64,000 nt of DNA from Pseudoxanthomonas wuyuanensis (lineage in GTDB: Bacteria > Pseudomonadota > Gammaproteobacteria > Xanthomonadales > Xanthomonadaceae), in the NCBI RefSeq assembly GCF_900215535.1, contig NZ_OCND01000008.1, forward strand, positions 62,001-126,000, given 5' to 3'. The position numbers and the translations under genes are program-made. How positions within the stretch are numbered: the first letter of the stretch is position 1; every line of letters starts with the position of its first letter. Positions 55,313-64,000 of the stretch are shown here, piece after piece. Below the pieces are notes generated by a model that was not told where the DNA came from, did not search any database, and was given only the letters and a program-made list of their open reading frames with translations.

Positions 55313-55687
55313 ATGCAATACCTGTTGCTGGTCTACACCGACCCCGCTTTGCTGGAGGAACTTCCCGCCGATGAATACGACCGGCTGATGCGCGGTTGCC
55401 TGACCCACGCCGATGAGCTGCGCGAGCAGGGCAAGCTGCTGGGTTCGCAACAACTGGAACCCGCCGCCACCGCCAAGGCCGTGCGCGTTCGCAACGGCCG
55501 CGCCACGGTGCTGGACGGGCCGTTTGCCGAAACCAAGGAAATGCTGGCCGGCTTCAACCTGATCGAAGCCGACAGCCAGGAGGAAGCGGTGCGCATCGCC
55601 CACGAATTCCCCTGGACCCGGTACGGCTGCATCGAAGTGCGCCCGGTCCACGACATGGATGCCGAACGCAGGCGTGTAGGCGCCTAG
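55313..55687 (+). CDS. YCII-related (DGPF) domain protein, second copy
   Basis: The 124-residue protein starts MQYLLLVYTDPALLEELP and has the motif DGPFAETKEMLAGFN at about 69-83. It is divergent from the ECF operon, so it may be part of the same response but driven by another promoter. I use the ATG at 55313, with GGAG 6 nt upstream; an ATG four codons earlier overlaps that site. The 371-bp divergent gap contains the ECF promoter and otherwise only degenerate REP-like sequence. Confidence 0.88.
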   Translation: MQYLLLVYTDPALLEELPADEYDRLMRGCLTHADELREQGKLLGSQQLEPAATAKAVRVRNGRATVLDGPFAETKEMLAGFNLIEADSQEEAVRIAHEFPWTRYGCIEVRPVHDMDAERRRVGA

Positions 55688-55812
55688 GTCGGGCCCCGGC
55701 CCGCCGCCCGACCATTCGCACAGCCGCCGTTCTCTGCCGCAGTCGCCTTTTCCTAGACACCGCACCGATGTTCGTGTTCTCCAGCCAAACCCCGCGATGC
55801 CTTAGCACCTGC

Positions 55813-56409
55813 ATGCTCCGGCTGTTACCGGTCAGCCTGATCCTGTTGCTGGCCGCCTGTTCCGCGCCGGCGCCGCTCGAATCGCGGGTCAGGATTATCG
55901 ACAACGATCCCACCCTGAGCTTCGTCAGCCTGGTGTCGGCCGACGGCATCGCGCTGGCCTCGGCGGTGGGCAACCTCAACCGCAACGGCTGCTGCCTGCG
56001 CCTGCCCGGGCGCTGGCGCCAGGACCTGACCGTGGCGCTGGCGTGGAAGCGCTGCCGCCCGCAACACGATCCGGAAACCCAGCTGATCGTCCGGACGCTG
56101 TGCGAAGAGCACTACCGGGATGTGCCGGTGCCTGAGTACCCGGCGCTGGAGTTCCAGTTCTACGTCCACCTGCTGCCCGACAACGACGCCATGCTGGTCG
56201 CCAGCCATCTGCCGCCGGACGACCCGTCCTACCCGGGCCCGCCGCTGCGCGAGAAGGATTACTACGCCGACCTGGAAGCCTACGAGGCCCGGCTGCGCGA
56301 GCGCGGCAACCAGCAGCGCGAGTGGGAGCAGGCGGTGCGACTCAAACGCGCCGAGCATGACGGCCGCGGCGAAGACGCAGCATCGGCGCGGCGCTGGCAG
56401 CCCTGGTAA
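55813..56409 (+). CDS. DUF3304-type lipoprotein
   Basis: The roughly 198-residue protein starts MLRLLPVSLILLLAACSAP with lipobox LAAC, so it should be lipidated and exported. The mature domain has paired cysteines (NGCCLRLPGRW, WKRC, TLCEEHYRDVPVPEY) and a highly charged C-terminal helix. The domain resembles DUF3304. An upstream in-frame ATG (55768) would add 15 residues before the signal and is less likely. Function is unknown. Confidence 0.75.
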   Translation: MLRLLPVSLILLLAACSAPAPLESRVRIIDNDPTLSFVSLVSADGIALASAVGNLNRNGCCLRLPGRWRQDLTVALAWKRCRPQHDPETQLIVRTLCEEHYRDVPVPEYPALEFQFYVHLLPDNDAMLVASHLPPDDPSYPGPPLREKDYYADLEAYEARLRERGNQQREWEQAVRLKRAEHDGRGEDAASARRWQPW

Positions 56410-56452
56410 GCGCGGCCTTGCCGGCCGGCGCCCGCTGTTCCCGAAGCCCGCC

Positions 56453-58555
56453 CTACTGCAATGTCATCGGCAGATCGCGGCCGGCGCTGGCCACGTTGCC
56501 GCTGTAATCCCGCGCGGTGATGCGCAGCGTGTAGTCGCCGGCGGGTAGCTCGCCCGGCTGCCACCGCCCGGTGGCCAGCTGCCCGTCGCGCACGGTGTTG
56601 GTGACCAGATACTGGAAGCGGGTGATCGCGCTGCCATGGACGGTAACGCCGCTGCCGGGGCCATAGGCAATCTTGACCGCATCCGCATCGGCCGGCATGC
56701 GGTTGAACTCGATGGTCATCCGCGGCGTTTCGTAGCCCGGCAACGGCACCTCATCCGCGTCCAGGATCTGGTAGCCCAGCGCATGCAGGCCCAGCCGGCG
56801 GCGGCGCAGGTTGCGATCGACCTGGTCCCAGGCGTCGACCACGATCTGCACGCCGGCCGGATCGCGCGGCACGATCAGCCGGCCGTCGCGCTTCAGCGAC
56901 AGCGGCTGCTCCTGCACGTCCAGCAACTGGATGCCGTCGATGCGCGGCGGATAGCTGTCGGCGTAGTTGACGAAACCCAGCGCGACCGCGTTGCGCTCGA
57001 AACCGGCCGCGCCCACGCTCAGGTGCACATGCGCCAGCGGATTGATCGTGCCCAGCACATCACCGGCGGCGAAGCGCGTGCCGCGCAGCACGCGGATACG
57101 CTCCGGCTTGCCGTCTTCATCGTGCAGCAGATGGAAACGCTGCGGGTCGATGACCCGGCCCTGCGCAGTGCGGCCGACCCGCATGTGGATGTAGCTCAGC
57201 GTATCGACCGCCATGCCTTCGCCCAGTTCGCCCAGGCCCCAGCTGGCGGACGGGCTGCTGACCTTGCCATCGGCGATCGCCAGCACCTCGGCGCCGACAT
57301 CGCCGCGGATGTCCAGGCCGCTGTGCAGGTGATCGCGGTTTTCGCGCTGGTAGTTGCCGCGCACCTCGCCCAGCGTGCCGACCACTTCGTGCCAGCCGGT
57401 CTGCGGGCGCAGCGGCCAGCGGCCCTGGGTGTCGGGCAGCGGATTGTCTGCCGCCGGGCCGACGGTGGCAGCTGCCCCGGCGGCGCCGGCGGCCAGCGGC
57501 GCAATCCGGTGAACGCGGTAGCTGGAGGCATCGGTGACGTGCACGACGCCATCAGCATCGAGCGCCAGTCCGGACGGCCGCGCCAGCCGTTGCTCCTGCA
57601 CGCCGCCGGTCAGCACATGCCAGCGGCCATCAGGGGCCAGTTGCAGCACCCGCCCGCGCGCCATTTCGCCGACATAGAGCATGCCGTCATGGCTGACCGC
57701 CAGACTCAGCGGCCGGCGCAGCAGCGGTTGCCGGTCGCCAGGCTCGGCACGCAGCAGCGTGGTCACCTCGCCGCTGCGGGAAAGCCGGCGGATCGCATTG
57801 TTGCGGGTATCGGCAATCCACAACCGGCCCTGCGCATCCAGCGCCAGCCCGGTCGGCGTATCGAAACGCGCAACGCTGCCGGTACCGTCCTGATAGCCCG
57901 GCCGCTCGCCGCCGGCCAGCGTGCTGACCTGGCCGTCCGGCGCGATCGCGCGGATGCGGTCGTTGTAGGTGTCGGCCACGTACACCTGCCCACTGGCGTC
58001 GACCGCCACGCCGATGGGCCCGTTGAACTGCGCCTGCGCACCGGGGCCATCGTTGAATCCCGCCTGGCCGGTGCCGGCCAGCGTGGTGACAGCGCCCTGC
58101 GGCGTGATCTTGCGGATGGCGTGATTGCCGGTGTCGGCCACGTACAGATTGCCGAACGCATCCAGCGCCAACCCGGACGGCGTATGCAAGGCCGCCGCTT
58201 CGCCAATGCCATCGGCAAAGCCTTCGGCGCCGCCGGCCAATGTGCTGACCGTGCCATCGGGCGCAATCTTGCGGATGCGGTTGTTGTCGCCGGCATCGGC
58301 GATATAGCGGGTGCCGTCGGCGGCCACCGCCAGCCCGTACGGATCGGCAAAGCGCGCCTGCAAGGCGGGGCCATCGCGCAGGCCGTGGACGCCGTCGCCA
58401 GCGCTCAGCTGCAACTGCGCGGTCCAGCCGAAGGGAGTGGCCGCGGGGCCAGAAGGTGCAGGCGGTCCCTCGGGTTCGCTGTCGAACACGAAGGTGGCGG
58501 CCAGCGCGGCGCCCATCAGCGCCACCACCAGCCACAGCCAGGATCGTCGGGTCAT
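56453..58555 (-). CDS. NHL beta-propeller protein fused to an M23 (LytM) peptidase-like domain
   Basis: The 700-residue protein has one N-terminal membrane anchor (about 4-22, WLWLVVALMGAALAATF), then an NHL-repeat propeller (about 45-375; units such as GLALDAFGNLYVADTGNHAI recur six or seven times), then a LytM-like domain (about 410-560) with HSGLDIRG and HVHLSVG, the H-x3-D and HxH zinc ligands. A C-terminal Ig-like region (about 565-700) ends the protein. It faces the periplasm. It is probably a cell-wall endopeptidase or binding protein. The start at 58555 avoids an unconvincing upstream extension. Confidence 0.85.
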   Translation of the reverse strand: MTRRSWLWLVVALMGAALAATFVFDSEPEGPPAPSGPAATPFGWTAQLQLSAGDGVHGLRDGPALQARFADPYGLAVAADGTRYIADAGDNNRIRKIAPDGTVSTLAGGAEGFADGIGEAAALHTPSGLALDAFGNLYVADTGNHAIRKITPQGAVTTLAGTGQAGFNDGPGAQAQFNGPIGVAVDASGQVYVADTYNDRIRAIAPDGQVSTLAGGERPGYQDGTGSVARFDTPTGLALDAQGRLWIADTRNNAIRRLSRSGEVTTLLRAEPGDRQPLLRRPLSLAVSHDGMLYVGEMARGRVLQLAPDGRWHVLTGGVQEQRLARPSGLALDADGVVHVTDASSYRVHRIAPLAAGAAGAAATVGPAADNPLPDTQGRWPLRPQTGWHEVVGTLGEVRGNYQRENRDHLHSGLDIRGDVGAEVLAIADGKVSSPSASWGLGELGEGMAVDTLSYIHMRVGRTAQGRVIDPQRFHLLHDEDGKPERIRVLRGTRFAAGDVLGTINPLAHVHLSVGAAGFERNAVALGFVNYADSYPPRIDGIQLLDVQEQPLSLKRDGRLIVPRDPAGVQIVVDAWDQVDRNLRRRRLGLHALGYQILDADEVPLPGYETPRMTIEFNRMPADADAVKIAYGPGSGVTVHGSAITRFQYLVTNTVRDGQLATGRWQPGELPAGDYTLRITARDYSGNVASAGRDLPMTLQ

Positions 58556-58979
58556 GCATGTCTTTGCGGCAGAAGCGAGCGCGCACGATAGACGTTCGGG
58601 CGCGGCATGGAAAGCATTGGCACCGCCGCTGCCGCACGACGCGTTGCATCGTCGCCGGCGAGGGTGTGCGCCGTGCTTTCTGTTTGCAACAGGTTGCGGC
58701 CGCACCAGTGGCTGAACGCACTATCCACGTAAATGAATGTAGCTGCGGTCCTGAGTGGCGTCGAATCTCAGCCATGAAGATTCCCCAGACAGGCACCGCT
58801 GTGACCCGGCGCCAATCAGGTCTTCGGTTGCGGCAACCCGCTTTCCACGCAATGTAATCGCCAATTCGCTCGGCAGGTTCTGCGATAAACGAGGGCCCGC
58901 AAACGTAATAAAAATGTAAAGCTCCCCGGCGGCCATACCCACGGCCGCGAACGATTACCAAGAGAGGGAGAATCCATCC
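58556..58979. other. Divergent intergenic region before the second TonB receptor
   Basis: About 420 bp without a gene. It contains an AT-richer patch with GTAATAAAAATG near 58906-58917 that may hold the receptor promoter; TTGCGG (about 58829) and TGTAAT (58854) are a weak alternative. I find no Fur box. Confidence 0.4.
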
Positions 58980-61472
58980 ATGTTCCAGCACAGCCTTTGC
59001 GGCCTGACGGTGGCCATCGCCACGGTCCTGGCCAGCGCCGCCTTCCATCCCGTCCACGCGCAGACGTCGCCCGCCCCTGGCAGCAGCGAGACCACCACAC
59101 TGGATCAGATTGTCGTGGTCGGCACCCGCGTGCGCGGCCGCACTGCCGAAGAAACCGCCGCCCCGGTGGACGTGATCGGCAAGGAGGAGCTCAACGCCAC
59201 CGGTGCGCTCGAGATAGGCCAGGTGCTGCAGATGCTGGAGCCCTCGTTCAACTTCTCGCGCACCTTCGTCAGCGACGGTACCGACATCCTGCGCCCGGCC
59301 ACGCTGCGCGCGTTGGGACCGGACCAGGTGCTGGTGCTGGTCAACGGCAAGCGCCGCCACCAGCAGGCGCTGGTCAACGTGCAGCAGACCATCGGCCGCG
59401 GTTCGGCCGGCACCGACATCAACGCCATTCCGATCTCGGCGATCGAGCGCATCGAGGTGCTGCGCGACGGTGCGGCGGCGCAGTACGGCTCGGACGCCAT
59501 TGCCGGCGTCATCAACATCATCCTGAAGAAACAGACCGATCACACCGACGTATCGATCCAGGGCTCGCAGTACTACGCCGGCGACGGCGAGATGCTGCAC
59601 GGCTCGATCAATACCGGCTTCAAGCTGGGCGACGACGGTTTCATCAACCTGTCGGCCGAAGCGCGCAACCGCAACGAGACCAACCGCGCCGGCCCCGACA
59701 GCCTGCGCGTGGACCCGCCGCGCGTGACCCAGCGGCTGGGCGACGCCGATGCCAAGGACTACTACCTGTGGCTCAACGGCGGCTTGCCCGCCGGCAGCGG
59801 CGAGCTGTACTGGTTCGGCGGCGTATCCAAGCGCGAAGGCGATTCGGCCGGCTTCTTCCGCAGTGCCGGCGACAACCGCACCGTGCCGGATCTGTATCCC
59901 GATGGCTTTCTTCCCAACATCCTGACCACGGTGGAAGACGCCTCGCTGGCGGTCGGCTACCGCGCGCCGCTGGGCGAGAACTGGGACTGGGACATCTCGG
60001 TCAACCATGGCCGCAACAAGTTCGGTTTCGAGGAGAGCAATTCGGTCAACGTGAGCTGGTGGTACGAGCCGGCGCCCGGCGGCGGCATCTACGGCGAATC
60101 GCCGACCTCGGCCGACACCGGTACGCTGGAGTTCGACCAGACCACGTTCAACCTGGACTTCCGCGGCACCGTCAACGGGTTCGGCGGCCGTCCGCTGTCG
60201 CTGGCCACCGGTTTCGAATGGCGGCAAGACAACTACCGCATCAAGGCCGGCGATCCGGTGTCGTACACGTACGGCCGCAGCAATGATCGCAGCATCGTCA
60301 TCGTCGGCCAGACCGGCGACATCGCCCAGCCCGGCATCCAGGGTTTCCCCGGCTTCTCGCCCAACGAAGCGGTCGACGACGGCCGCCACAGCATGGCGGT
60401 GTACTTCGACGCCGAAACCAACCTGACCGACCGTTTCCTGGTGGCCGGTGCGGTGCGCTTCGAGGACTACTCGGACTTCGGCAACACCACCATCGGCAAG
60501 CTGTCGGCGCGCTTCGACGCCAGCGAGCAGTTCGCCGTACGCGGCACCGTGTCCACCGGCTTCCGCGCGCCCGGCGTGCAGCAGCTGTTCTACAGCCAGC
60601 GTTCGACCAACCTCAACGCCGCCGGCGAGCTGACCGACACCCTGACCGCGCGCCAGGACAGCGAAGTCACCCGCGCGTTCGGCATCGAACCGCTGCAGGA
60701 AGAAACCTCGACCAGCGGCACGCTGGGCTTTGTCTGGAAGCCGAACGAGCGCTTCTCGCTGACTGCCGATCTGTTCCACATCGACATCGACGACCGCATC
60801 ATCTTCTCCAGCAATATCCAGCCCGAAAGCACCGGCAGCGATGGCTTGCCTTGCGATGCGGGCAACGCCAACTGTCCGATCCGCGCCATCCTGGATCCGA
60901 TCGGCGTCGGCCAGGTGCTGTTCTTCACCAATGCCATCGACACCCGCACCACCGGCCTGGACATCGTGGCCAACCACCACACCGAGTTCGACGGCGGCTC
61001 GCGGCTGGACCTGACCGCACTGCTGCATTTCAACAAGACCGAGGTCAAGGCGCGGCGCTCGCAGTCGGCCATCCTGCCGCCGGAAGCGCTGTTCGACGAC
61101 ACCCAGGTGACGCTGGTGGAGGAAGGCCAGCCGGGTTCGCACCATGTGCTGCAGGCGGTGTACAGCACCGGCAACTGGCAATGGACCGGCCGCGCCAACT
61201 ATTACGGCTCGGTCACCGGCGAAGGCTTCACCCCCGGCATCAAGCAGACCTGGGGCGGCAAGACCCTGTTCGACCTGGGCGTGCGCTATGCGTTCTCCGA
61301 CAATCTGCAGCTGACCGTGGGCGGCAACAACATCTTCGACACCTACCCGGACAAGTGGGACGAGGATGACGGCTTCCCGTTCCCGCAGCTGGGCTTCAAG
61401 TACGGCTGGGAAACGATGCCGTTCGGCATGAACGGCGGCAGCTACTACGTGCGGCTGGATTACCGGTTCTGA
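58980..61472 (+). CDS. TonB-dependent outer-membrane receptor
   Basis: The 830-residue protein has a signal peptide ending VHAQ, a possible TonB box TTLDQIVVVGTR (about 39-50), a plug domain with VLVLVNGKRRHQQALVN, IERIEVLRDGAAAQYGSDAI and IINIILKK, and a barrel ending YYVRLDYRF. This plug pattern is common among xanthomonad carbohydrate or peptide receptors. The only cysteine pair (CDAGNANC) is in an external loop. GGAG precedes the ATG. A strong hairpin follows the gene. The ligand is unknown. Confidence 0.93.
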   Translation: MFQHSLCGLTVAIATVLASAAFHPVHAQTSPAPGSSETTTLDQIVVVGTRVRGRTAEETAAPVDVIGKEELNATGALEIGQVLQMLEPSFNFSRTFVSDGTDILRPATLRALGPDQVLVLVNGKRRHQQALVNVQQTIGRGSAGTDINAIPISAIERIEVLRDGAAAQYGSDAIAGVINIILKKQTDHTDVSIQGSQYYAGDGEMLHGSINTGFKLGDDGFINLSAEARNRNETNRAGPDSLRVDPPRVTQRLGDADAKDYYLWLNGGLPAGSGELYWFGGVSKREGDSAGFFRSAGDNRTVPDLYPDGFLPNILTTVEDASLAVGYRAPLGENWDWDISVNHGRNKFGFEESNSVNVSWWYEPAPGGGIYGESPTSADTGTLEFDQTTFNLDFRGTVNGFGGRPLSLATGFEWRQDNYRIKAGDPVSYTYGRSNDRSIVIVGQTGDIAQPGIQGFPGFSPNEAVDDGRHSMAVYFDAETNLTDRFLVAGAVRFEDYSDFGNTTIGKLSARFDASEQFAVRGTVSTGFRAPGVQQLFYSQRSTNLNAAGELTDTLTARQDSEVTRAFGIEPLQEETSTSGTLGFVWKPNERFSLTADLFHIDIDDRIIFSSNIQPESTGSDGLPCDAGNANCPIRAILDPIGVGQVLFFTNAIDTRTTGLDIVANHHTEFDGGSRLDLTALLHFNKTEVKARRSQSAILPPEALFDDTQVTLVEEGQPGSHHVLQAVYSTGNWQWTGRANYYGSVTGEGFTPGIKQTWGGKTLFDLGVRYAFSDNLQLTVGGNNIFDTYPDKWDEDDGFPFPQLGFKYGWETMPFGMNGGSYYVRLDYRF

Positions 61473-61486
61473 TCGGCTGACGTGGC

Positions 61487-61520
61487 GGCGGGAAGGCGGC
61501 TTGCTGGCCGCCTTCCCGCC
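61487..61520 (+). terminator. Strong hairpin after the TonB receptor gene
   Basis: GGCGGGAAGGCGGC (61487-61500) pairs perfectly with GCCGCCTTCCCGCC (61507-61520), loop TTGCTG, 14 bp past the stop. There is no U-tract, so it may be a 3-prime stabiliser or bidirectional barrier rather than a classical terminator. Confidence 0.6.
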
Positions 61521-61604
61521 GGCGGTGCGGGTCTGCAATGATTCCCGCCCTACCTGGCCTGCGTTGCGATCTGCGCGAACCGACAACCCAATGAATGACC
61601 TTCC

Positions 61605-62117
61605 CTAGATCTGGGCGGCCATCTCCACCAGTTTGGCCACGGTATTCATATTGCGGGCGGTGCCGGCCTTGGCGGCGGCAATGACCAGCTTCGAATCGGC
61701 CATGCCGTCGCCGTAGTGGACGTAGATTTCGCGCGCACCGAGAACGATCTCCTCATCCTTGCGATGCCTGACCATCGACAAGGTATCGGCCGGCGGCGCC
61801 CGGTCCAGGAAAATCGCGACGACGCGGTTGCGGGCCGCATCCGGAAACGGATCGGCCGCCAGCACCTGCGCCATCTCCGCAGCGGCGCGCACGACTACGC
61901 CGACCGGCTTGCCGGCGTAGTCGGCAAGCCGGCTCTCCAGCGCGGCCTTGACCTGCCGCTCGCTGGCGGTACTGCGCATGACCACGTTTCCGCTGGCGAT
62001 ATAGGTGCGTACCTGCTGGAAACCGGCGTCCTCGCACATCGCGCGCAACTGCGCCATCGGCAGCTTGCCGGTACCGCCAACGTTGACCGCGCGCAGCAGG
62101 ACGACATAAGCCGTCAT
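61605..62117 (-). CDS. DUF1697 family protein
   Basis: The 170-residue protein reads MTAYVVLLRAVNVGGTGKLP, then YIASGNVVMRS and ARNMNTVAKLVEMA, the DUF1697 pattern, a ferredoxin-like fold of unknown function. The ATG at 62117 overlaps the stop of the upstream permease (ATGA), so both are cotranslated. Confidence 0.92.
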   Translation of the reverse strand: MTAYVVLLRAVNVGGTGKLPMAQLRAMCEDAGFQQVRTYIASGNVVMRSTASERQVKAALESRLADYAGKPVGVVVRAAAEMAQVLAADPFPDAARNRVVAIFLDRAPPADTLSMVRHRKDEEIVLGAREIYVHYGDGMADSKLVIAAAKAGTARNMNTVAKLVEMAAQI

Positions 62118-63220
62118 GGTTCGTCCTGCTTGGCACGCGCGGCGGCGACAACCGGCAACGGGCCTTCGCCGGCCAGCCGGCCGTTGCGCGACATCATCAC
62201 CGCAATCGGCCGGGTGGCGGCGAATTCGGAAAACACGATCACCAGCACCGCGGTGATGGGCACGGCCAGGAAGGCGCCGGGAATGCCCCACAGCCCGCCC
62301 CAGATGGTCAGGCTGGCCAGGATGACGAACGGGCTGAGGTTCAGCGATTTGCCCATCAGGAACGGGTCCAGGAAATTGCCGATGACGAACTGCGCCGCCG
62401 ACAGCAGCACCAGCAGCGTGATCACGGTACCCACGTCGCCGAACTGCACGATGCCCCATGTCACCGGAAACAGTACGCCGAGGAACGAGCCGATGTAGGG
62501 CACATAGTTCAGCACGGCAATCAATACCGCCCAGAACGCGGCGAACTCCACGCCGGCCGCCGCCATGATCGCCCAGCTGACCACGCCCAGGACGATATTG
62601 ATGAAGGTCTTGACGCCCAGGTACTGGCCGATGCGCGCATTGATGCGGCTGATCACCTGGCGTACGCGCGCCCCGTCGGCGGGATCGCTGGACAGGTTGT
62701 CCAGCTTGTGCCTGAAGAACCGCTGTTCGATCAGCAGGAAGGTCACGTACAGAAAAACGATCAGCAGCATCGTCATGATGCCGGTGACCGACACCACCGT
62801 GCTGCCGACCAGATCCTGCAAGCGTATCGGTTCCAGCAGGTGCTGCCGCAGCACGGTCCAGGTGGGCGCGGTCTCCACGCCAAGGAAGGCCGCGGCCTGC
62901 TGGATGCGGTCCAGCAGGCTGTCCTGGTAGCGCGGCGCCAGCTGCACCACCTTGCCGATGTTGCTGATCACCAGCGACACGCACGCCGCCAGCACGCCGC
63001 CGATGCCCAGGACCGACAGCAGGTAGCGCAACTGCACCGGCAACCGCGGCCCGATACGCGGCACCCGCTCCAGCGCCCTGACCAGGCCGACGATGATGTA
63101 GGCCACCAGCACGCTGAACACGATCGGCACGAACACCAGCCGGCCGATGTAAAGCACCCAGCCCACCATCAGCGCCAATCCGGCGCCGTAGAAGAAGGAC
63201 TGCAGTCGGTTGTCGCTCAT
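62114..63220 (-). CDS. AI-2E family transporter (YdiK/PerM type)
   Basis: The 368-residue membrane protein has seven to eight helices and the family block VLNYVPYIGSFLGVLFPVTW followed by GNFLDPFLMGKSLNLSPFVI. Members export AI-2, or act as Na/H antiporters or sugar-lipid permeases; the name does not prove quorum signalling. I start at MSDNRLQSFFYGAGL (63220). It is the first gene of a two-gene operon with DUF1697. Confidence 0.9.
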   Translation of the reverse strand: MSDNRLQSFFYGAGLALMVGWVLYIGRLVFVPIVFSVLVAYIIVGLVRALERVPRIGPRLPVQLRYLLSVLGIGGVLAACVSLVISNIGKVVQLAPRYQDSLLDRIQQAAAFLGVETAPTWTVLRQHLLEPIRLQDLVGSTVVSVTGIMTMLLIVFLYVTFLLIEQRFFRHKLDNLSSDPADGARVRQVISRINARIGQYLGVKTFINIVLGVVSWAIMAAAGVEFAAFWAVLIAVLNYVPYIGSFLGVLFPVTWGIVQFGDVGTVITLLVLLSAAQFVIGNFLDPFLMGKSLNLSPFVILASLTIWGGLWGIPGAFLAVPITAVLVIVFSEFAATRPIAVMMSRNGRLAGEGPLPVVAAARAKQDEP

Positions 63221-63442
63221 CGTGGTTCTGCGTCTTTGCGCCTGGGCCGGAAAGCATGGCACTTGTGGCGTGAATCGGGCGTGCCTGGCGGGGGACGGCG
63301 GCGACCGGCCGTTTGCGTCCGTCGCCATCGGGCACGCCATGATGCAGGAAAAGGCGACCGGCTTGCCAGGCGACTGCCTTCACGGGTGCGCACGGCACTA
63401 TTCGTTTACCCTGTCCACGCATTGCGCTGCCGCGGGAGATTC

Positions 63443-64000
63443 ATGAAGACCTGTCGTCCACTGCATCAGATGCTTGCGCTGGCATTGTCGTTGGCGCTGC
63501 TGGCCCAGACCGCATGCGCGCCGCCGGCCAGGCAGGCCGCGGCCCCCCATCAGCACGGCCTTGCCGGTGCTCCGCTCACCCCCGATCTGGCCTATCCGGA
63601 ACTGTTCCAGGCGGTGCAGCAGCGCTGGGTGTTCGACGATCAGAAACAGTTCGTCGACGCGCTGCCGCTGAAGCCGCCCGCGCAGATCCGTGCCGACTAC
63701 CTGGACCAGCGCGGCCGCTCCGGATTCGATCTCAAGGAATTCGTCGCCGCGAATTTCGAAACCGCGGACGCGGCCGAAACCGCACAGATCCGCGCCGGCA
63801 CCGCCTTGCGCCCGCATATCGATGCGCTGTGGCCGGTACTGACCCGTCGTTCCGCGCAGGTGCCGCCGCACAGCAGCATGCTGCCGCTGCCGCACGCTTA
63901 TGTCGTGCCGGGCGGGCGCTTCCGCGAGCTTTACTACTGGGATTCGTATTTCACCATGCTGGGTCTGGTCGAAAGCGGGCAGACCCGGCTCTCGCGGCAG
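63443..64000 (+). CDS. treA: Periplasmic trehalase, N-terminal part (cut by window end)
   Basis: The frame is open to the window end (186 codons seen). It starts MKTCRPLHQMLALALSLALL, a signal peptide with a possible lipobox (QTAC), then the GH37 features DSLPL-like FVDALPLKPP and the trehalase signature PGGRFRELYYWDSYFTMLGL near residues 156-175. It splits extracellular trehalose into two glucose units. GGGAGA precedes the ATG. It complements the cytosolic otsB-GH15-otsA set 41 kb away. Confidence 0.93.
   Translation, partial: MKTCRPLHQMLALALSLALLAQTACAPPARQAAAPHQHGLAGAPLTPDLAYPELFQAVQQRWVFDDQKQFVDALPLKPPAQIRADYLDQRGRSGFDLKEFVAANFETADAAETAQIRAGTALRPHIDALWPVLTRRSAQVPPHSSMLPLPHAYVVPGGRFRELYYWDSYFTMLGLVESGQTRLSRQ

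Noticed and set aside
57687-61586. 1299-codon minus-strand open frame
   Set aside because: Covers the second TonB receptor in antisense and part of the NHL-LytM gene in another frame; composition is shadow-like and no domain is seen.
62114-63220. Reading the AI-2E family permease as evidence of AI-2 quorum sensing
   Set aside because: The family is broad and the name historical; no luxS or lsr gene lies nearby.

Overview
The window is a 64 kb piece of a GC-rich chromosome, most likely from the family Xanthomonadaceae (Gammaproteobacteria; genus not resolvable by eye). The evidence is gene content and order (glmU next to the atp operon, an E3 subunit of pyruvate dehydrogenase carrying its own lipoyl domain, aceF, YajQ, two large TonB-dependent receptors), family-typical small conserved proteins (DUF2061, DUF2884, DUF3016, DUF3297, DUF4031), and many copies of the GTAG/GTGGGAGCGAC-type REP palindromes common in this family.

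Layout. 1-2.5 kb: end of a sensor kinase, glmU (minus), a GtrA-like membrane protein. 2.7-10.3 kb: complete F1Fo ATP synthase operon atpI-B-E-F-H-A-G-D-C on the minus strand, with long hairpins made of short tandem repeats in several intergenic gaps. 10.9-12.1 kb: an outer-membrane protein and a small membrane protein under a probable Fur box. 12.2-17.1 kb: aceF, a small secreted protein and lpdA, plus DUF2884. 17.3-18.3 kb: a DNA glycosylase and a DMT transporter. 18.7-22.7 kb: translationally coupled trehalose operon otsB-GH15-otsA, followed by a TonB receptor and an OmpW-like protein. 26.4-31.9 kb: small membrane and cytosolic proteins, YajQ, DUF1415, a REP-associated transposase (RAYT) inside REP sequences, and two 16S rRNA modification enzymes (rsuA, rsmC).

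31.9-36 kb is the most unusual part. A 41-codon leader with an attenuator-like hairpin set is followed by about 540 bp of hairpin-rich noncoding DNA, then two abutting tRNA-like elements. The first has a full acceptor stem and CCA end but a GAAA tetraloop instead of an anticodon loop; the second resembles tRNA-Arg(UCU) with a shortened acceptor. GAAA hairpins, a slipin (SPFH) gene and an RtcB RNA ligase gene follow on the same strand. I read this as an RNA-repair locus with associated tRNA mimics.

36.2-64 kb: a YbbA/YbbP-type ABC transporter divergent from tesA; an aldo-keto reductase/CMD/SDR cluster with an AraC regulator; DUF3016; msrB; motAB; a HipA-like kinase-DUF3037-DUF4031 operon; a CPA1 antiporter; an ECF sigma module with YCII/DGPF proteins and a recognisable ECF-type promoter; a lipoprotein; an NHL-propeller/LytM fusion; a second TonB receptor; DUF1697 plus an AI-2E family permease; and the start of periplasmic trehalase treA, cut by the window end. 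Most very long opposite-strand reading frames here are shadows caused by high GC3 and were left out.
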